This document shows, piece after piece, positions 54,884 through 62,793 of a stretch of DNA of 64,000 nucleotides. Each line of letters opens with the position of its first letter. Positions within the stretch are counted from its first letter, which is position 1. The notes beneath the pieces are model-generated. The model searched no databases and had not been told where the DNA came from. It saw nothing but the letters and a program-made list of their open reading frames with translations. This DNA is from GCA-2746605 sp963704835. GTDB taxonomy: Bacteria; Bacteroidota; Ignavibacteria; Ignavibacteriales; Melioribacteraceae. Position numbers and translations under genes: made by a program. The DNA lies in assembly GCA_963704835.1 (NCBI GenBank), contig CAVPHW010000032.1:124001-188000 (forward strand), given 5' to 3'.

Positions 54884-55012
54884 CTTAATCATAATCTTAA
54901 TCTCGCTTTTAATGCCTTCCACATACATGCTCTAATCTATTAAATTCTTCATACCCTTAACTTTTTAACATTTATTTACAGAGCATATTACAAGAGTAAG
55001 ATTATGATTAAG
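54884..55012. repeat. Perfect 16-bp inverted repeat across an intergenic gap
   Basis: CTTAATCATAATCTTA (54884-54899) and TAAGATTATGATTAAG (54997-55012) are exact reverse complements 97 bases apart. Together with ACTCTTA and AGAGTAA motifs next to them they fill the space between the HAD gene and the convergent ArsC-like gene. Confidence 0.7.
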
Positions 55013-55021
55013 AAAAAAAAT

Positions 55022-55354
55022 CTATTCCCAATGTTTCCAAACTTCAGAATTATACCCAACTGTAGCTTCTTTTCCATTTCTTACAATCGGAGTTTTAATC
55101 AGTAATGGATCTTCGAATAATTCCTCAGTGATATTAAAAACCATAAATTGAAGACCCCTTTTTTTATACTGTTTAGATTCAGTATCTATCAAATCCTCAA
55201 TCTTTATTGATCTAGAAATATTTTCAAATTCACCGGAGCTAAGTCCTTTTTCCGTAAGGTCTCTAAAATGAATTGAAATTCCACGTTCTTTAAAAAACCT
55301 TTGGGCTTTCTTGGTATCATTACATTTTTTAGTGCCAAAAATTTGAATATTCAT
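55022..55354 (-). CDS. ArsC/Spx-family thioredoxin-fold protein
   Basis: The 110-residue protein starts MNIQIFGTKKCNDTKKAQRFF, with Cys11 in the ArsC/Spx active-site position and Arg near the C-terminal PIVRNGKEATVGY motif. The family includes glutaredoxin-linked arsenate reductases and the Spx regulators. Here only one cysteine is near the start (C-N-D-T rather than CxxC), which favours ArsC/YffB-like activity over classical Spx. No arsenic genes are near. It is convergent with the HAD gene. Confidence 0.85.
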   Translation of the reverse strand: MNIQIFGTKKCNDTKKAQRFFKERGISIHFRDLTEKGLSSGEFENISRSIKIEDLIDTESKQYKKRGLQFMVFNITEELFEDPLLIKTPIVRNGKEATVGYNSEVWKHWE

Positions 55355-55436
55355 TTTATTCGCTATTTTATTAGGGGAACAATTTATTTAAATTCTAGTC
55401 AAAGATAAAAAATCTATTAACAATGAAAAAGTAAGA

Positions 55437-56585
55437 ATGAAAAAACAATTATTATTACTAATTATTCTCTCTGCTTTTTGGGGGAGAGAAACTTCTGCAC
55501 AAATTTCAAAATTTGACTCATTAATATCTGCCGGGACAAATCAAATTTACAGTATAAAATTTGATGAAGCAGAAAAAACTTTTAAGCAATTGCAGTTAAA
55601 GTACCCAAAACATCCTGCTGGTAAATTTTTTGATGCAATGATTGTTTGGTGGAAAATTATGCTTGATATTGATAATGAAGAGTTTGATGATTTGTTTGAG
55701 GATAAGTTAGAGGATGTTATTGATTTTTGTGATGATCTGATTGATGAAAATGAAAAAAATATTGATGCAGTATTCTTCAAAGGTGGTTCTTTGGGATTTA
55801 GAGGAAGATTGTATTCGGTTCGCAAATCTTGGTTTGATGCAGCCTTAGATGGTAAAGAAGCACTTCCTCTTGTCTATGAAGCATATAAGATTGATCCTAA
55901 AAATGAAGATGTAAAATTAGGGTTTGGAATTTATAATTATTACGCCGAGGCTATTCCCGAAAAGTATCCATTTATTAAACCGGCAATGGTGTTTTTCCCA
56001 AGTGGTGATAAGAAAAAAGGATTGGAACAGCTGGCTCAGGCTTCTGAAAAGGCAAAATATGCTTCAATTGAATCTAAATTCTTTTTAATGACCTCATACT
56101 TTCAATTTGAAGAGGATTTTGACAAAGCCTTTATTTATGCGTATGATTTACATAAAACTTTTCCTGATAACCCAATCTTTGCGAAATATGTTGGAAGGAT
56201 TTACATTAAGCAAAATAATTATGCCAAAGCTCGCGAAATATTTCAGATTATTATGAATAAGAGTAAGGCAGGATTTCTTGGATACAATAAAGAGTTGCTG
56301 CGAGAAGCAAGTTATTATGTTGCTGTTAATCAGATGACAAATAATGAAATTGATGCAGCTAGAAAGAATTTTATAATAAGCGAACAAAATTCAAGAATTG
56401 TTGATAAAGATAAAGATGAAGAATCTGGTTTTTTAATTAGTGCTCTATTGTACATTGCAAGAATAGATGAACAATTAGGGGATAATACTAATGCGATTAA
56501 AATAAATAAAGAACTTTTAAAATTAAGAGATTATAATAATTCGCATCAAAAAGCAAAAGAGAGTTTAAAAAGGTTGAATAAATAA
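55437..56585 (+). CDS. Exported helical-repeat protein (TPR-like)
   Basis: The 382-residue protein has a signal peptide ending TSAQ and a helical repeat pattern: FDEAEKTFKQLQLKYPKHPAGKF, a strongly acidic stretch (LFEDKLEDVIDFCDDLIDENE), ALPLVYEAYKIDPKNEDVK, FDKAFIYAYDLHKTFPDNPIFAKYVGRIYIKQNNYAKAREIF. These are TPR-like helix pairs with proline-ending second helices. It is presumably a periplasmic scaffold. A good terminator follows the stop codon. Confidence 0.7.
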   Translation: MKKQLLLLIILSAFWGRETSAQISKFDSLISAGTNQIYSIKFDEAEKTFKQLQLKYPKHPAGKFFDAMIVWWKIMLDIDNEEFDDLFEDKLEDVIDFCDDLIDENEKNIDAVFFKGGSLGFRGRLYSVRKSWFDAALDGKEALPLVYEAYKIDPKNEDVKLGFGIYNYYAEAIPEKYPFIKPAMVFFPSGDKKKGLEQLAQASEKAKYASIESKFFLMTSYFQFEEDFDKAFIYAYDLHKTFPDNPIFAKYVGRIYIKQNNYAKAREIFQIIMNKSKAGFLGYNKELLREASYYVAVNQMTNNEIDAARKNFIISEQNSRIVDKDKDEESGFLISALLYIARIDEQLGDNTNAIKINKELLKLRDYNNSHQKAKESLKRLNK

Positions 56586-56587
56586 AG

Positions 56588-56612
56588 AAACCGGCTATAA
56601 GCCGGCTTCTTC
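56588..56612 (+). terminator. Terminator between convergent genes
   Basis: CCGGCT and AGCCGG flank ATA (56591-56605), followed by CTTCTTCT. It is GC-rich against the background and lies just past the TPR-like gene. Confidence 0.75.
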
Positions 56613-56642
56613 TAAAAATGAACTACTATAATATTATTAAAA

Positions 56643-57920
56643 TTAAAGAGCCATTCCAAAACCAAGACTGAAAGCAAATACATCTAAATGATGAGTTCCA
56701 GGAGCATCCGCATTGACTGTAGGAATAACTGTTCTATCAGCACCATATAAATATTCTGCTGCAGCTTCAATTGTATACTTTCCAAATGTATAACCACAAC
56801 CTGCAGTTACAACATGATTAGTTGAAGAAGGGAATAATACGTTTAAAGTTTCGTCTGGAGCTGGAGCTGGATCATAATAATATCCTAATCTAATAGCTGT
56901 ATTTGGAGAAATCATGTACTCACCACCTAAACGAACTTGCACTCTGTCTTCCCAATTAAGATGAAACTCATCTTGACCTTGAGCAGACATAGCCGCTTGC
57001 CAATAAGGGTCGCCATATGTTGCAACTAATTTATCTAACTCAGACCATTGGCTATATTGAGCATCAACAGTAATTGTTAGACATTTGTTTGGTTTAAAAG
57101 CTACACCACCGGCAATCCACATTGGCCAGGTAACGTCTCTATCAAAATCACTTTCGCCAGGTCCTGGTTGAACTATACCTGGGATAGTAGGCAAAGCTGG
57201 GAATAAGGGATTCATAGCTGTTCCGCTCATTGGTACTTTGGAAGCCAAACGTACAGTAGCACCAGCTGCTAATTGTTCGCTAAATTTGTATTTTAGTCCT
57301 AAAGTTGCACCAACACCAATTCCAGTTGATGACTCTTCGAATTGATAAATTCCTAAGCCCAATGCAGCACCGCTAGCATGTTGTTTCATATCAAACATAG
57401 CATATGTAACATTTAAGGCCAAACCTATTGAAAATTTATCATTTACTTCATAAGCAACAGCTGGTGAAATTACAATTGCTCCAATTTGGGACATCAATTC
57501 CAAATCAGCTGCCATCGATGCTGGAACACCAAACTCTTCTAAATTCCAAGAAGCTCCAAGTCCAGCAGGAACATAAACACCTAAAGCAAATGCTAATTTT
57601 CCACTTTTGTAATTTCCTATTAATCCACCAGTTGGATATAATTTTGATTCCATTTTAGCATCTATACCTGCAGGAGCGAATTGATATGTACCAATAGGCA
57701 TAATTCCTGTAAAGTAAGCTAGAACTGAAGATTCTTGTCCAGCTAAACCAGCAGGGTTCCAATAAATAGCTGTAGCATCATTAGATAGGGCAACAAATGC
57801 TCCACCCATACCTAGTGCTCTCGTTCCTACACTATTTAAGCTTAATCCGTTTGCTATGATACTTGTTGAAAAGCCTAAAACAAGCAGAACACTTAAAGTC
57901 AGATTAGTGACTTTTTTCAT
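56643..57920 (-). CDS. OMPP1/FadL/TodX-family outer-membrane transporter
   Basis: The 425-residue protein has a signal peptide, then LNSVGTRALGMGGAFVALSNDATAIYWNPAGLAG, a strong FadL/OMPP1 start in which an N-terminal hatch fills a 14-strand barrel. Beta-strands alternate through the rest, ending FAFSLGFGMAL with a terminal aromatic-rich strand. Such proteins take up hydrophobic compounds such as fatty acids or aromatics. It is preceded on the same strand by the DUF302-like and MerR genes, 69 bases from the former. The gene therefore may be under the MerR regulator's control, which is inferred. Confidence 0.9.
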   Translation of the reverse strand: MKKVTNLTLSVLLVLGFSTSIIANGLSLNSVGTRALGMGGAFVALSNDATAIYWNPAGLAGQESSVLAYFTGIMPIGTYQFAPAGIDAKMESKLYPTGGLIGNYKSGKLAFALGVYVPAGLGASWNLEEFGVPASMAADLELMSQIGAIVISPAVAYEVNDKFSIGLALNVTYAMFDMKQHASGAALGLGIYQFEESSTGIGVGATLGLKYKFSEQLAAGATVRLASKVPMSGTAMNPLFPALPTIPGIVQPGPGESDFDRDVTWPMWIAGGVAFKPNKCLTITVDAQYSQWSELDKLVATYGDPYWQAAMSAQGQDEFHLNWEDRVQVRLGGEYMISPNTAIRLGYYYDPAPAPDETLNVLFPSSTNHVVTAGCGYTFGKYTIEAAAEYLYGADRTVIPTVNADAPGTHHLDVFAFSLGFGMAL

Positions 57921-57989
57921 TTTTCCTCCATTATGATTGGTTGTTGTGTATAAATATAATATAAATTTTATTTAATATAATAAGGTATT

Positions 57990-59093
57990 TTATTCTTCTG
58001 TGAACTTTTTACCCAGTAAAGCTCTTTTGATAGATTCGTCTAAAATCCCTGGCATACTCATGTGGTCCATAAATGCGGCCATTCCAGCATCCCAAAAATA
58101 CATATCCATTCTGTGCATTTCTCTTTGCGTATAAACATTTATTTTGTTTTCTTCCTGAATTAAAAGAATTTCAATTGGATATGAGGAAACATGATCAATT
58201 CCTGGGCACTGATTTTCTTTATTTTCACGAGATTTTCCTGCAATATGAAAAGAAACAGCTTCGGTTCTTGGTCGAGTAATTCCTAATAGTATGGCATCTT
58301 TCTTAGGGGATACATTTTCAGAAATAATAGTCCATTTTAAATCATTTGGGCTTGGAAACCATCTATAGGCAACATCATCTTTAGTTGGTTTAAATGATTT
58401 TAGGTTTTCAGTAAATTCGTTTTTTAATTTCTCTAACCCTGCAAAACCTTCACTATTTGTTGTTGAATAAATAACTGGAAATTGATCTTCATCGTTAAAT
58501 AATGTTAAACGACCGACCATCATAAACATATCTCTGGAAGATTCTGCTAAATCTTCATCATCTCTAATCGGTTCCATAATAGTTTGAACTTTTTCTCCAC
58601 CAACTGAGCTGTGCAACATCTTAATTAGATTATTTTTATAGGTTACTGTCTTTTTGATAACATCATTATAAATGCTTTCCTTATTATTCTCATACAAATC
58701 ATTAAAAACTATTCTATTAATGGTCTCAGGATCAGTTATAGAAACATTTATACCTTCAGGCGATTCGTAAATCCCTATTCTTAAAAAACTTGCTACAAGA
58801 TATTTTGAACCGTAGGACGTTAGCATTTTGGTATAATTATCAGAACCTAACACAATTAGATGTGCCTTATAACCACAATGTTCTGAAGTTTCCTTTTTTA
58901 CATAATCTGGAACAGTACTTTTATGGGAATTTAACACATTAAAACCATAACCACTTGCAGCATTAATAATTGCCTTCTGAATTTCTTCAATATTCCCTTT
59001 AACAGCTTTGTTCGTTAACATATAAATACCATGATCACTGCCATAACTGGCTGACACTAACAACAAAACAAACAAAAACAATTTAGTCCTCAT
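57990..59093 (-). CDS. Exported protein with DUF302-like domain
   Basis: The 367-residue protein has a signal peptide (LFVLLLVSASYGS). Residues 20-130 follow the DUF302 layout: an amphipathic helix pair (IEEIQKAIINAASGYGFNVLNS), a strand with HLIVLGSDNYTKMLTSYG, a strand-loop with LVASFLRIGIYESPEGINVSITDPETI. The later part carries a second, unknown region with HIAGKSRENKENQCPG and a C-terminal MHRMDMYFWDAGMAAFMDHM stretch rich in methionine and histidine, which could bind metal. It lies between the FadL-like and MerR genes, all on the same strand, 17 bases after the regulator. Confidence 0.6.
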   Translation of the reverse strand: MRTKLFLFVLLLVSASYGSDHGIYMLTNKAVKGNIEEIQKAIINAASGYGFNVLNSHKSTVPDYVKKETSEHCGYKAHLIVLGSDNYTKMLTSYGSKYLVASFLRIGIYESPEGINVSITDPETINRIVFNDLYENNKESIYNDVIKKTVTYKNNLIKMLHSSVGGEKVQTIMEPIRDDEDLAESSRDMFMMVGRLTLFNDEDQFPVIYSTTNSEGFAGLEKLKNEFTENLKSFKPTKDDVAYRWFPSPNDLKWTIISENVSPKKDAILLGITRPRTEAVSFHIAGKSRENKENQCPGIDHVSSYPIEILLIQEENKINVYTQREMHRMDMYFWDAGMAAFMDHMSMPGILDESIKRALLGKKFTEE

Positions 59094-59109
59094 AATTCTC
59101 CTTTGATAA

Positions 59110-59544
59110 TTAGATTAATAATAATTTTAGCTTTTCTTTTATGGACGCACAATCTCCAAAACTTTGATACACCTCACATTCTCTACAATCTTTATTATTG
59201 CAAATAGTATTTTTATGATTTAACATCCAACAAGGTTTAGTATAGCTAGAATAATATTCACATATCTCTCTGTCTTTATCGGAACATTTAATAATTGTCC
59301 AACAAGGCAGGAGAGAAAGGAACCGTCTAATTCCTTCAATATTTATTTTATCTTCATTTATCGTTTTTTGAATGCATCGGACTCGATCAAGGTCTTTGTT
59401 AGAGAACAATCGTTGATTGCTCTTTTTTCTGAAAGGAATTAATAATCCCTCTCGTTCATACATTCTTAAGGTATGGACTGAAGTATTTAGAATTTTTGCT
59501 GCGTTGCTAATTGTATAAATTGGTTCGTTAAAATCTGTACTCAT
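59110..59544 (-). CDS. MerR-family regulator with a Cys-rich C-terminal domain
   Basis: The 144-residue protein has a classic MerR winged helix: YTISNAAKILNTSVHTLRMYEREGLLIPFRKKSNQRLFSNKDLDRV. Its C-terminal part is unusual: Cys81 (PCW), 87, 95, 105 (PCW), 115, 120, 123 and 132 make eight cysteines in 52 residues. Such a cluster is likely to bind a metal, an Fe-S cluster or to sense redox state. It does not match the short metal-binding loops of CueR, ZntR or MerR. It lies at the head of a probable operon with the DUF302-like and FadL-like genes. A perfect dyad upstream is its likely operator. Confidence 0.85.
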   Translation of the reverse strand: MSTDFNEPIYTISNAAKILNTSVHTLRMYEREGLLIPFRKKSNQRLFSNKDLDRVRCIQKTINEDKINIEGIRRFLSLLPCWTIIKCSDKDREICEYYSSYTKPCWMLNHKNTICNNKDCRECEVYQSFGDCASIKEKLKLLLI

Positions 59545-59560
59545 TTTACATATAGGTTAA

Positions 59561-59588
59561 AAAGTTGACATTGGTTGATGTCAACTTT
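59561..59588. promoter_or_regulatory. Perfect dyad operator upstream of merR-type gene
   Basis: AAAGTTGACAT and ATGTCAACTTT are exact 11-bp inverted arms around TGGTTG. They sit 17-44 bases before the regulator ATG. The reverse strand contains TTGACA within the left arm, so the site overlaps a -35/-33 element, as MerR proteins require. Confidence 0.8.
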
Positions 59589-59719
59589 CTTGCCAATAAA
59601 TAATGCTAAATTTTAATTAAAAAAAGAAGTGTACCTACAAAAATCCTAAAACTGAGAACTAATTTTGAGAATTTTTCAATTTTGATAGAAGAGATAAGGT
59701 ATTATAATTCATTAATGTG

Positions 59720-60649
59720 CTACAATTGTGTGGAGATTCCAATTCTGTGTAATGCACCAATTGAACCCATTGAAGAAAATGAGTAATCAAAATCATAATT
59801 AGAAATGAAAACACCCAAACCTAAACTGATTCCTGCGAGTCCTGCAGTTCCACCAATTTTTAGTTCTTTACGTTTTTCGTTATCGTATCCTAGCCTTAGC
59901 CTAACAACCTTGCTTAACTTAAATTCTCCGCCAAATGTAAACTGCTGTAATCTTTCTCCAAAACTTTCATAACTTCCGTTAAGTTTGTTGAATGAGGCAA
60001 AAAAGGTAAAAGGTACATGTTGAAGTGTTTTTGAGAATCCCAACCTTACATCTAAAGGAAGTTTTTCTTCAAAAGAATAATATTGAGTTAGTTGAGCACC
60101 CAAATTTAAAACAGAAAAGCCAAAGTTCCATCTTTCTTCGGGAATAGAATAATGTAATCCTATATCTGTTGCCAATGCAATAGATGATCTGGATTCAATA
60201 CCAGAATAAATAAATTTAATGTTAACACCATAGTAGAAACTTTTATCTAAGGAATTGGAGTAGCCAATCAGTGCTGCAAATTCACCAGCTCCAAACTCAC
60301 CAGTTTTAATTCCATCAATAGTTGTTTTTTCAAAACTGCCATAATTAATATATTGTATTCCAGCTCCAAATCTACCAATTCCATTAATCTCTTGGGAGTA
60401 AGAAAGAGCGGCAGAATTAATATCAAGTAAATGATTTACGTAAGAAAAAGAAATCGGGGACTGAGTTAAATAACTAATTCCGGCTGGATTATAAAAAATT
60501 ACGTTAGGATCATCTGTGTTTGATACAAAACTTCCAGCTAAAGCAGCTGCACGTGGACTTTGATCCAATTTCAAGAAATTGAAAGTTTCCTGACCTTGTG
60601 CGGTTGCACTAAAAACAATAATAAATATTAAAACAATATATATTTTCAT
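59720..60649 (-). CDS. porQ: Type IX secretion system protein PorQ
   Basis: The 309-residue barrel has a signal peptide ending TAQGQ and the PorV/PorQ pattern: ETFNFLKLDQSPRAAALAGSFV, IFYNPAGISYL, then FGAGIQYINYGSFEKTTIDG and GEFGAGEFAALIGYS, which match PorQ more closely than PorV. PorQ helps attach cargo to the cell surface in type IX secretion. Its presence fits the two sorting-domain proteins elsewhere in the window. It is downstream of the MerR gene's regulatory region, but transcribed towards it. Confidence 0.82.
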   Translation of the reverse strand: MKIYIVLIFIIVFSATAQGQETFNFLKLDQSPRAAALAGSFVSNTDDPNVIFYNPAGISYLTQSPISFSYVNHLLDINSAALSYSQEINGIGRFGAGIQYINYGSFEKTTIDGIKTGEFGAGEFAALIGYSNSLDKSFYYGVNIKFIYSGIESRSSIALATDIGLHYSIPEERWNFGFSVLNLGAQLTQYYSFEEKLPLDVRLGFSKTLQHVPFTFFASFNKLNGSYESFGERLQQFTFGGEFKLSKVVRLRLGYDNEKRKELKIGGTAGLAGISLGLGVFISNYDFDYSFSSMGSIGALHRIGISTQL

Positions 60650-60891
60650 AAACTCTTCAAATTTATAAATAGATTTTAAAGATAATTAATTTGAAAGGCA
60701 ATAAGCTATTCTTTTTTGACCTATTATTTAGAAATATACCATAAATATATAGGAACTAAGATTTTTTCAAAGTGTTTAAAGAAAATTGCAACAGAAATTA
60801 ATCTTAAAGAACAAATGGTCGTTTATTTTTGAATTAGAATTGGGTATTTTACTTAATTAAATTATTTACATTATTGAATTATCGCTAAAAT

Positions 60892-61494
60892 ATGTATAAA
60901 TATAAGTATAAACTGTTTGCAATTCTTTTATGTTTGAACACTTTTGTTTTAGCGCAAACCAAAACTAATTTAGAAATTGTTGATTCATTGGTTAGTGTTT
61001 CAGTTAATGATTTAATTGATTCCCTACAATTAGAAAATAAACAGTTTATTTTTCAATTTAATTCACCTGATGATTATAAGGTTTTTAGTAATTCCGTAAT
61101 TAAACAACTGCAAGACAAAGGAATAGTTTTGTTAGAATCAACTGATTCACTGAAAAACATTTTGAATTATTCAATTAAAAATATTCACATAGAATATGGC
61201 GAAGTGTTCAGAGATGGAATGTTTGGTGAATATCTTGTTGAAAGAAATGTCAATATTAATGGTTCATATTTTATTCAAAATTTAAACTATTTTAATAATA
61301 TAAAAAATTTCGGGTATAGTAATAAGGATATTGTCGTCTTGAGTGAGATAAATAATTTGCAAAATATTGCCTATTCATTTACTTCTCCAGAATTGCCAGA
61401 GGAACCTTTTTTCTCTAGTATGTTAGAACCGACTTTGGCAGTTGGTACAGCAGCAATTGCTGTATATTTATTTTTTAATATAAGAAGCAAGTAA
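60892..61494 (+). CDS. Exported protein with C-terminal membrane anchor, unknown function
   Basis: The 200-residue product starts MYKYKYKLFAILLCLNTFVLAQ (signal peptide). The body has VSVNDLIDSLQLENKQFIFQFNSPDDYKVFSNSVIKQLQDKGIVLLES and then a C-terminal hydrophobic segment (LAVGTAAIAVYLFFNIRSK). It is followed 77 bases later by bamD on the same strand. I recognise no domain. It may be a membrane-tethered component of envelope assembly, an inference from position. Confidence 0.6.
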   Translation: MYKYKYKLFAILLCLNTFVLAQTKTNLEIVDSLVSVSVNDLIDSLQLENKQFIFQFNSPDDYKVFSNSVIKQLQDKGIVLLESTDSLKNILNYSIKNIHIEYGEVFRDGMFGEYLVERNVNINGSYFIQNLNYFNNIKNFGYSNKDIVVLSEINNLQNIAYSFTSPELPEEPFFSSMLEPTLAVGTAAIAVYLFFNIRSK

Positions 61495-61571
61495 CTTTCA
61501 ATTGCTCAACCTGCAATTTATTTAGCTTACATGCTTACTTTTGAATTTTTAGAAAAGGGTTTATTATTTAT

Positions 61572-62327
61572 ATGAAAAAACACATAATTATTTTGATTTC
61601 TGTAATATTTATATGGAATTGTTCTTCTTCGCTAGATACAACAACTTTAACAGGAGAGCAACATTTAGACTATGCAAAAAAACTTATGCTTGATGAAGAT
61701 TATGAGGAAGCTATTCGAGAATTCCAATCCATATTACTTCAGTATAGAGGTAGCGCTATAAATGATGATGCACAATATTTTATTGCACTTACATATTTTA
61801 AAAGAGAGCAATATATACTTTCTGCATATGAGTTTAGTAAGCTAATAAGAGATATACCGGCTAGTGATTTTGTCCAAGATGCGCAGTTTATGCTGGCTGA
61901 ATCGTACTACCAGTTATCACCAAATTATCAGCTTGAGCAGAGCTATACAAAAAAATCAATAGAAGAGTTTCAAGCATTTATTGAGTTTTTCCCAACGCAT
62001 CCTAAAGTTGAAGAAGCTGAGAAAAAAATTAGTGAGCTATATGCCAAATATGCTGAAAAGGAATTTAATAGTGCCAGAATTTATGAAAGGATGGAATATT
62101 ACAATGCAGCAATTCAGTATTATGAAAACATAAAAAACACTTATTTTGATTCTAATTATGCTCCACTTGCTCATTATAAGCTTATTGATCTTTTAGTGTT
62201 AAAAAATAGAGATGATGAAGCATTACGAAATATTGCTGAATATATTAAAAAATATCCTGGTGATTCCAAAATTAAGGAATTACAAGACCTAAGTGTTGAG
62301 TTAGAGAATAGACCAAATGACATCTAA
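61572..62327 (+). CDS. bamD: Outer-membrane assembly lipoprotein BamD
   Basis: The 251-residue product has a lipoprotein signal (IFIWNCSSS) and five TPR-like helix pairs: AKKLMLDEDYEEAIREFQSILLQYRGS, DAQYFIALTYFKREQYILSAYEFSKLIRDIP, VQDAQFMLAESYYQLSP, then IEEFQAFIEFFPTHPKVEEA and YYNAAIQYYENIKNTYFDS. Layout and length match BamD, the essential TPR partner of BamA that docks in the periplasm. Its stop overlaps the thioesterase start by 11 bases. Confidence 0.9.
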   Translation: MKKHIIILISVIFIWNCSSSLDTTTLTGEQHLDYAKKLMLDEDYEEAIREFQSILLQYRGSAINDDAQYFIALTYFKREQYILSAYEFSKLIRDIPASDFVQDAQFMLAESYYQLSPNYQLEQSYTKKSIEEFQAFIEFFPTHPKVEEAEKKISELYAKYAEKEFNSARIYERMEYYNAAIQYYENIKNTYFDSNYAPLAHYKLIDLLVLKNRDDEALRNIAEYIKKYPGDSKIKELQDLSVELENRPNDI

Positions 62328-62793
62328 GAAATTTGTTAGTGAATCAATTGTAACAATGACTGAACTGGTATTACCTCAGCATACTAACCAGCTTGGTAAT
62401 TTGTTAGGTGGTCAACTAATGCATTGGATTGATATCTGTGCTGCTTTAGCTGCCAGTAAGCATTCAGAAAAAGTATGTGTTACGGCTTCTGTTGATAAGA
62501 TTGATTTTCACCAGCCAATTAAACTTGGTGATGTTGTTACTCTAATAGCATCAGTGAACAGGGCATTTAATACTTCTGTTGAGGTTGGGGTAAAAGTAAA
62601 AGCAGAAAACTATATTTCAAGAAAAAATTTGCACACAAACTCTGCCTATCTTACATTTGTTGGTGTTGATAAGAACGGGAAACCTATAAAAACATTCGAG
62701 ATAATTCCGGAATCGGAAGATGAAAAGCGAAGATATAACGAAGCTCTTAAAAGAAGACAAGATAGACTTGCGGCTAGAACAATTAATAATTAA
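62317..62793 (+). CDS. Acyl-CoA thioesterase, hotdog fold (YciA-like)
   Basis: The 158-residue protein has HTNQLGNLLGGQLMHWIDICAALAASKH, with the asparagine, glycine and aspartate of the hotdog acyl-CoA hydrolase active site, and VTASVDKIDFHQPIKLGDVVTLIASV. It hydrolyses acyl-CoA to free acid and CoA in the cytoplasm. The ATG overlaps bamD, so these genes are coupled. The gene overlaps the next (partial) gene by about 26 bases. Confidence 0.9.
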   Translation: MTSKKFVSESIVTMTELVLPQHTNQLGNLLGGQLMHWIDICAALAASKHSEKVCVTASVDKIDFHQPIKLGDVVTLIASVNRAFNTSVEVGVKVKAENYISRKNLHTNSAYLTFVGVDKNGKPIKTFEIIPESEDEKRRYNEALKRRQDRLAARTINN

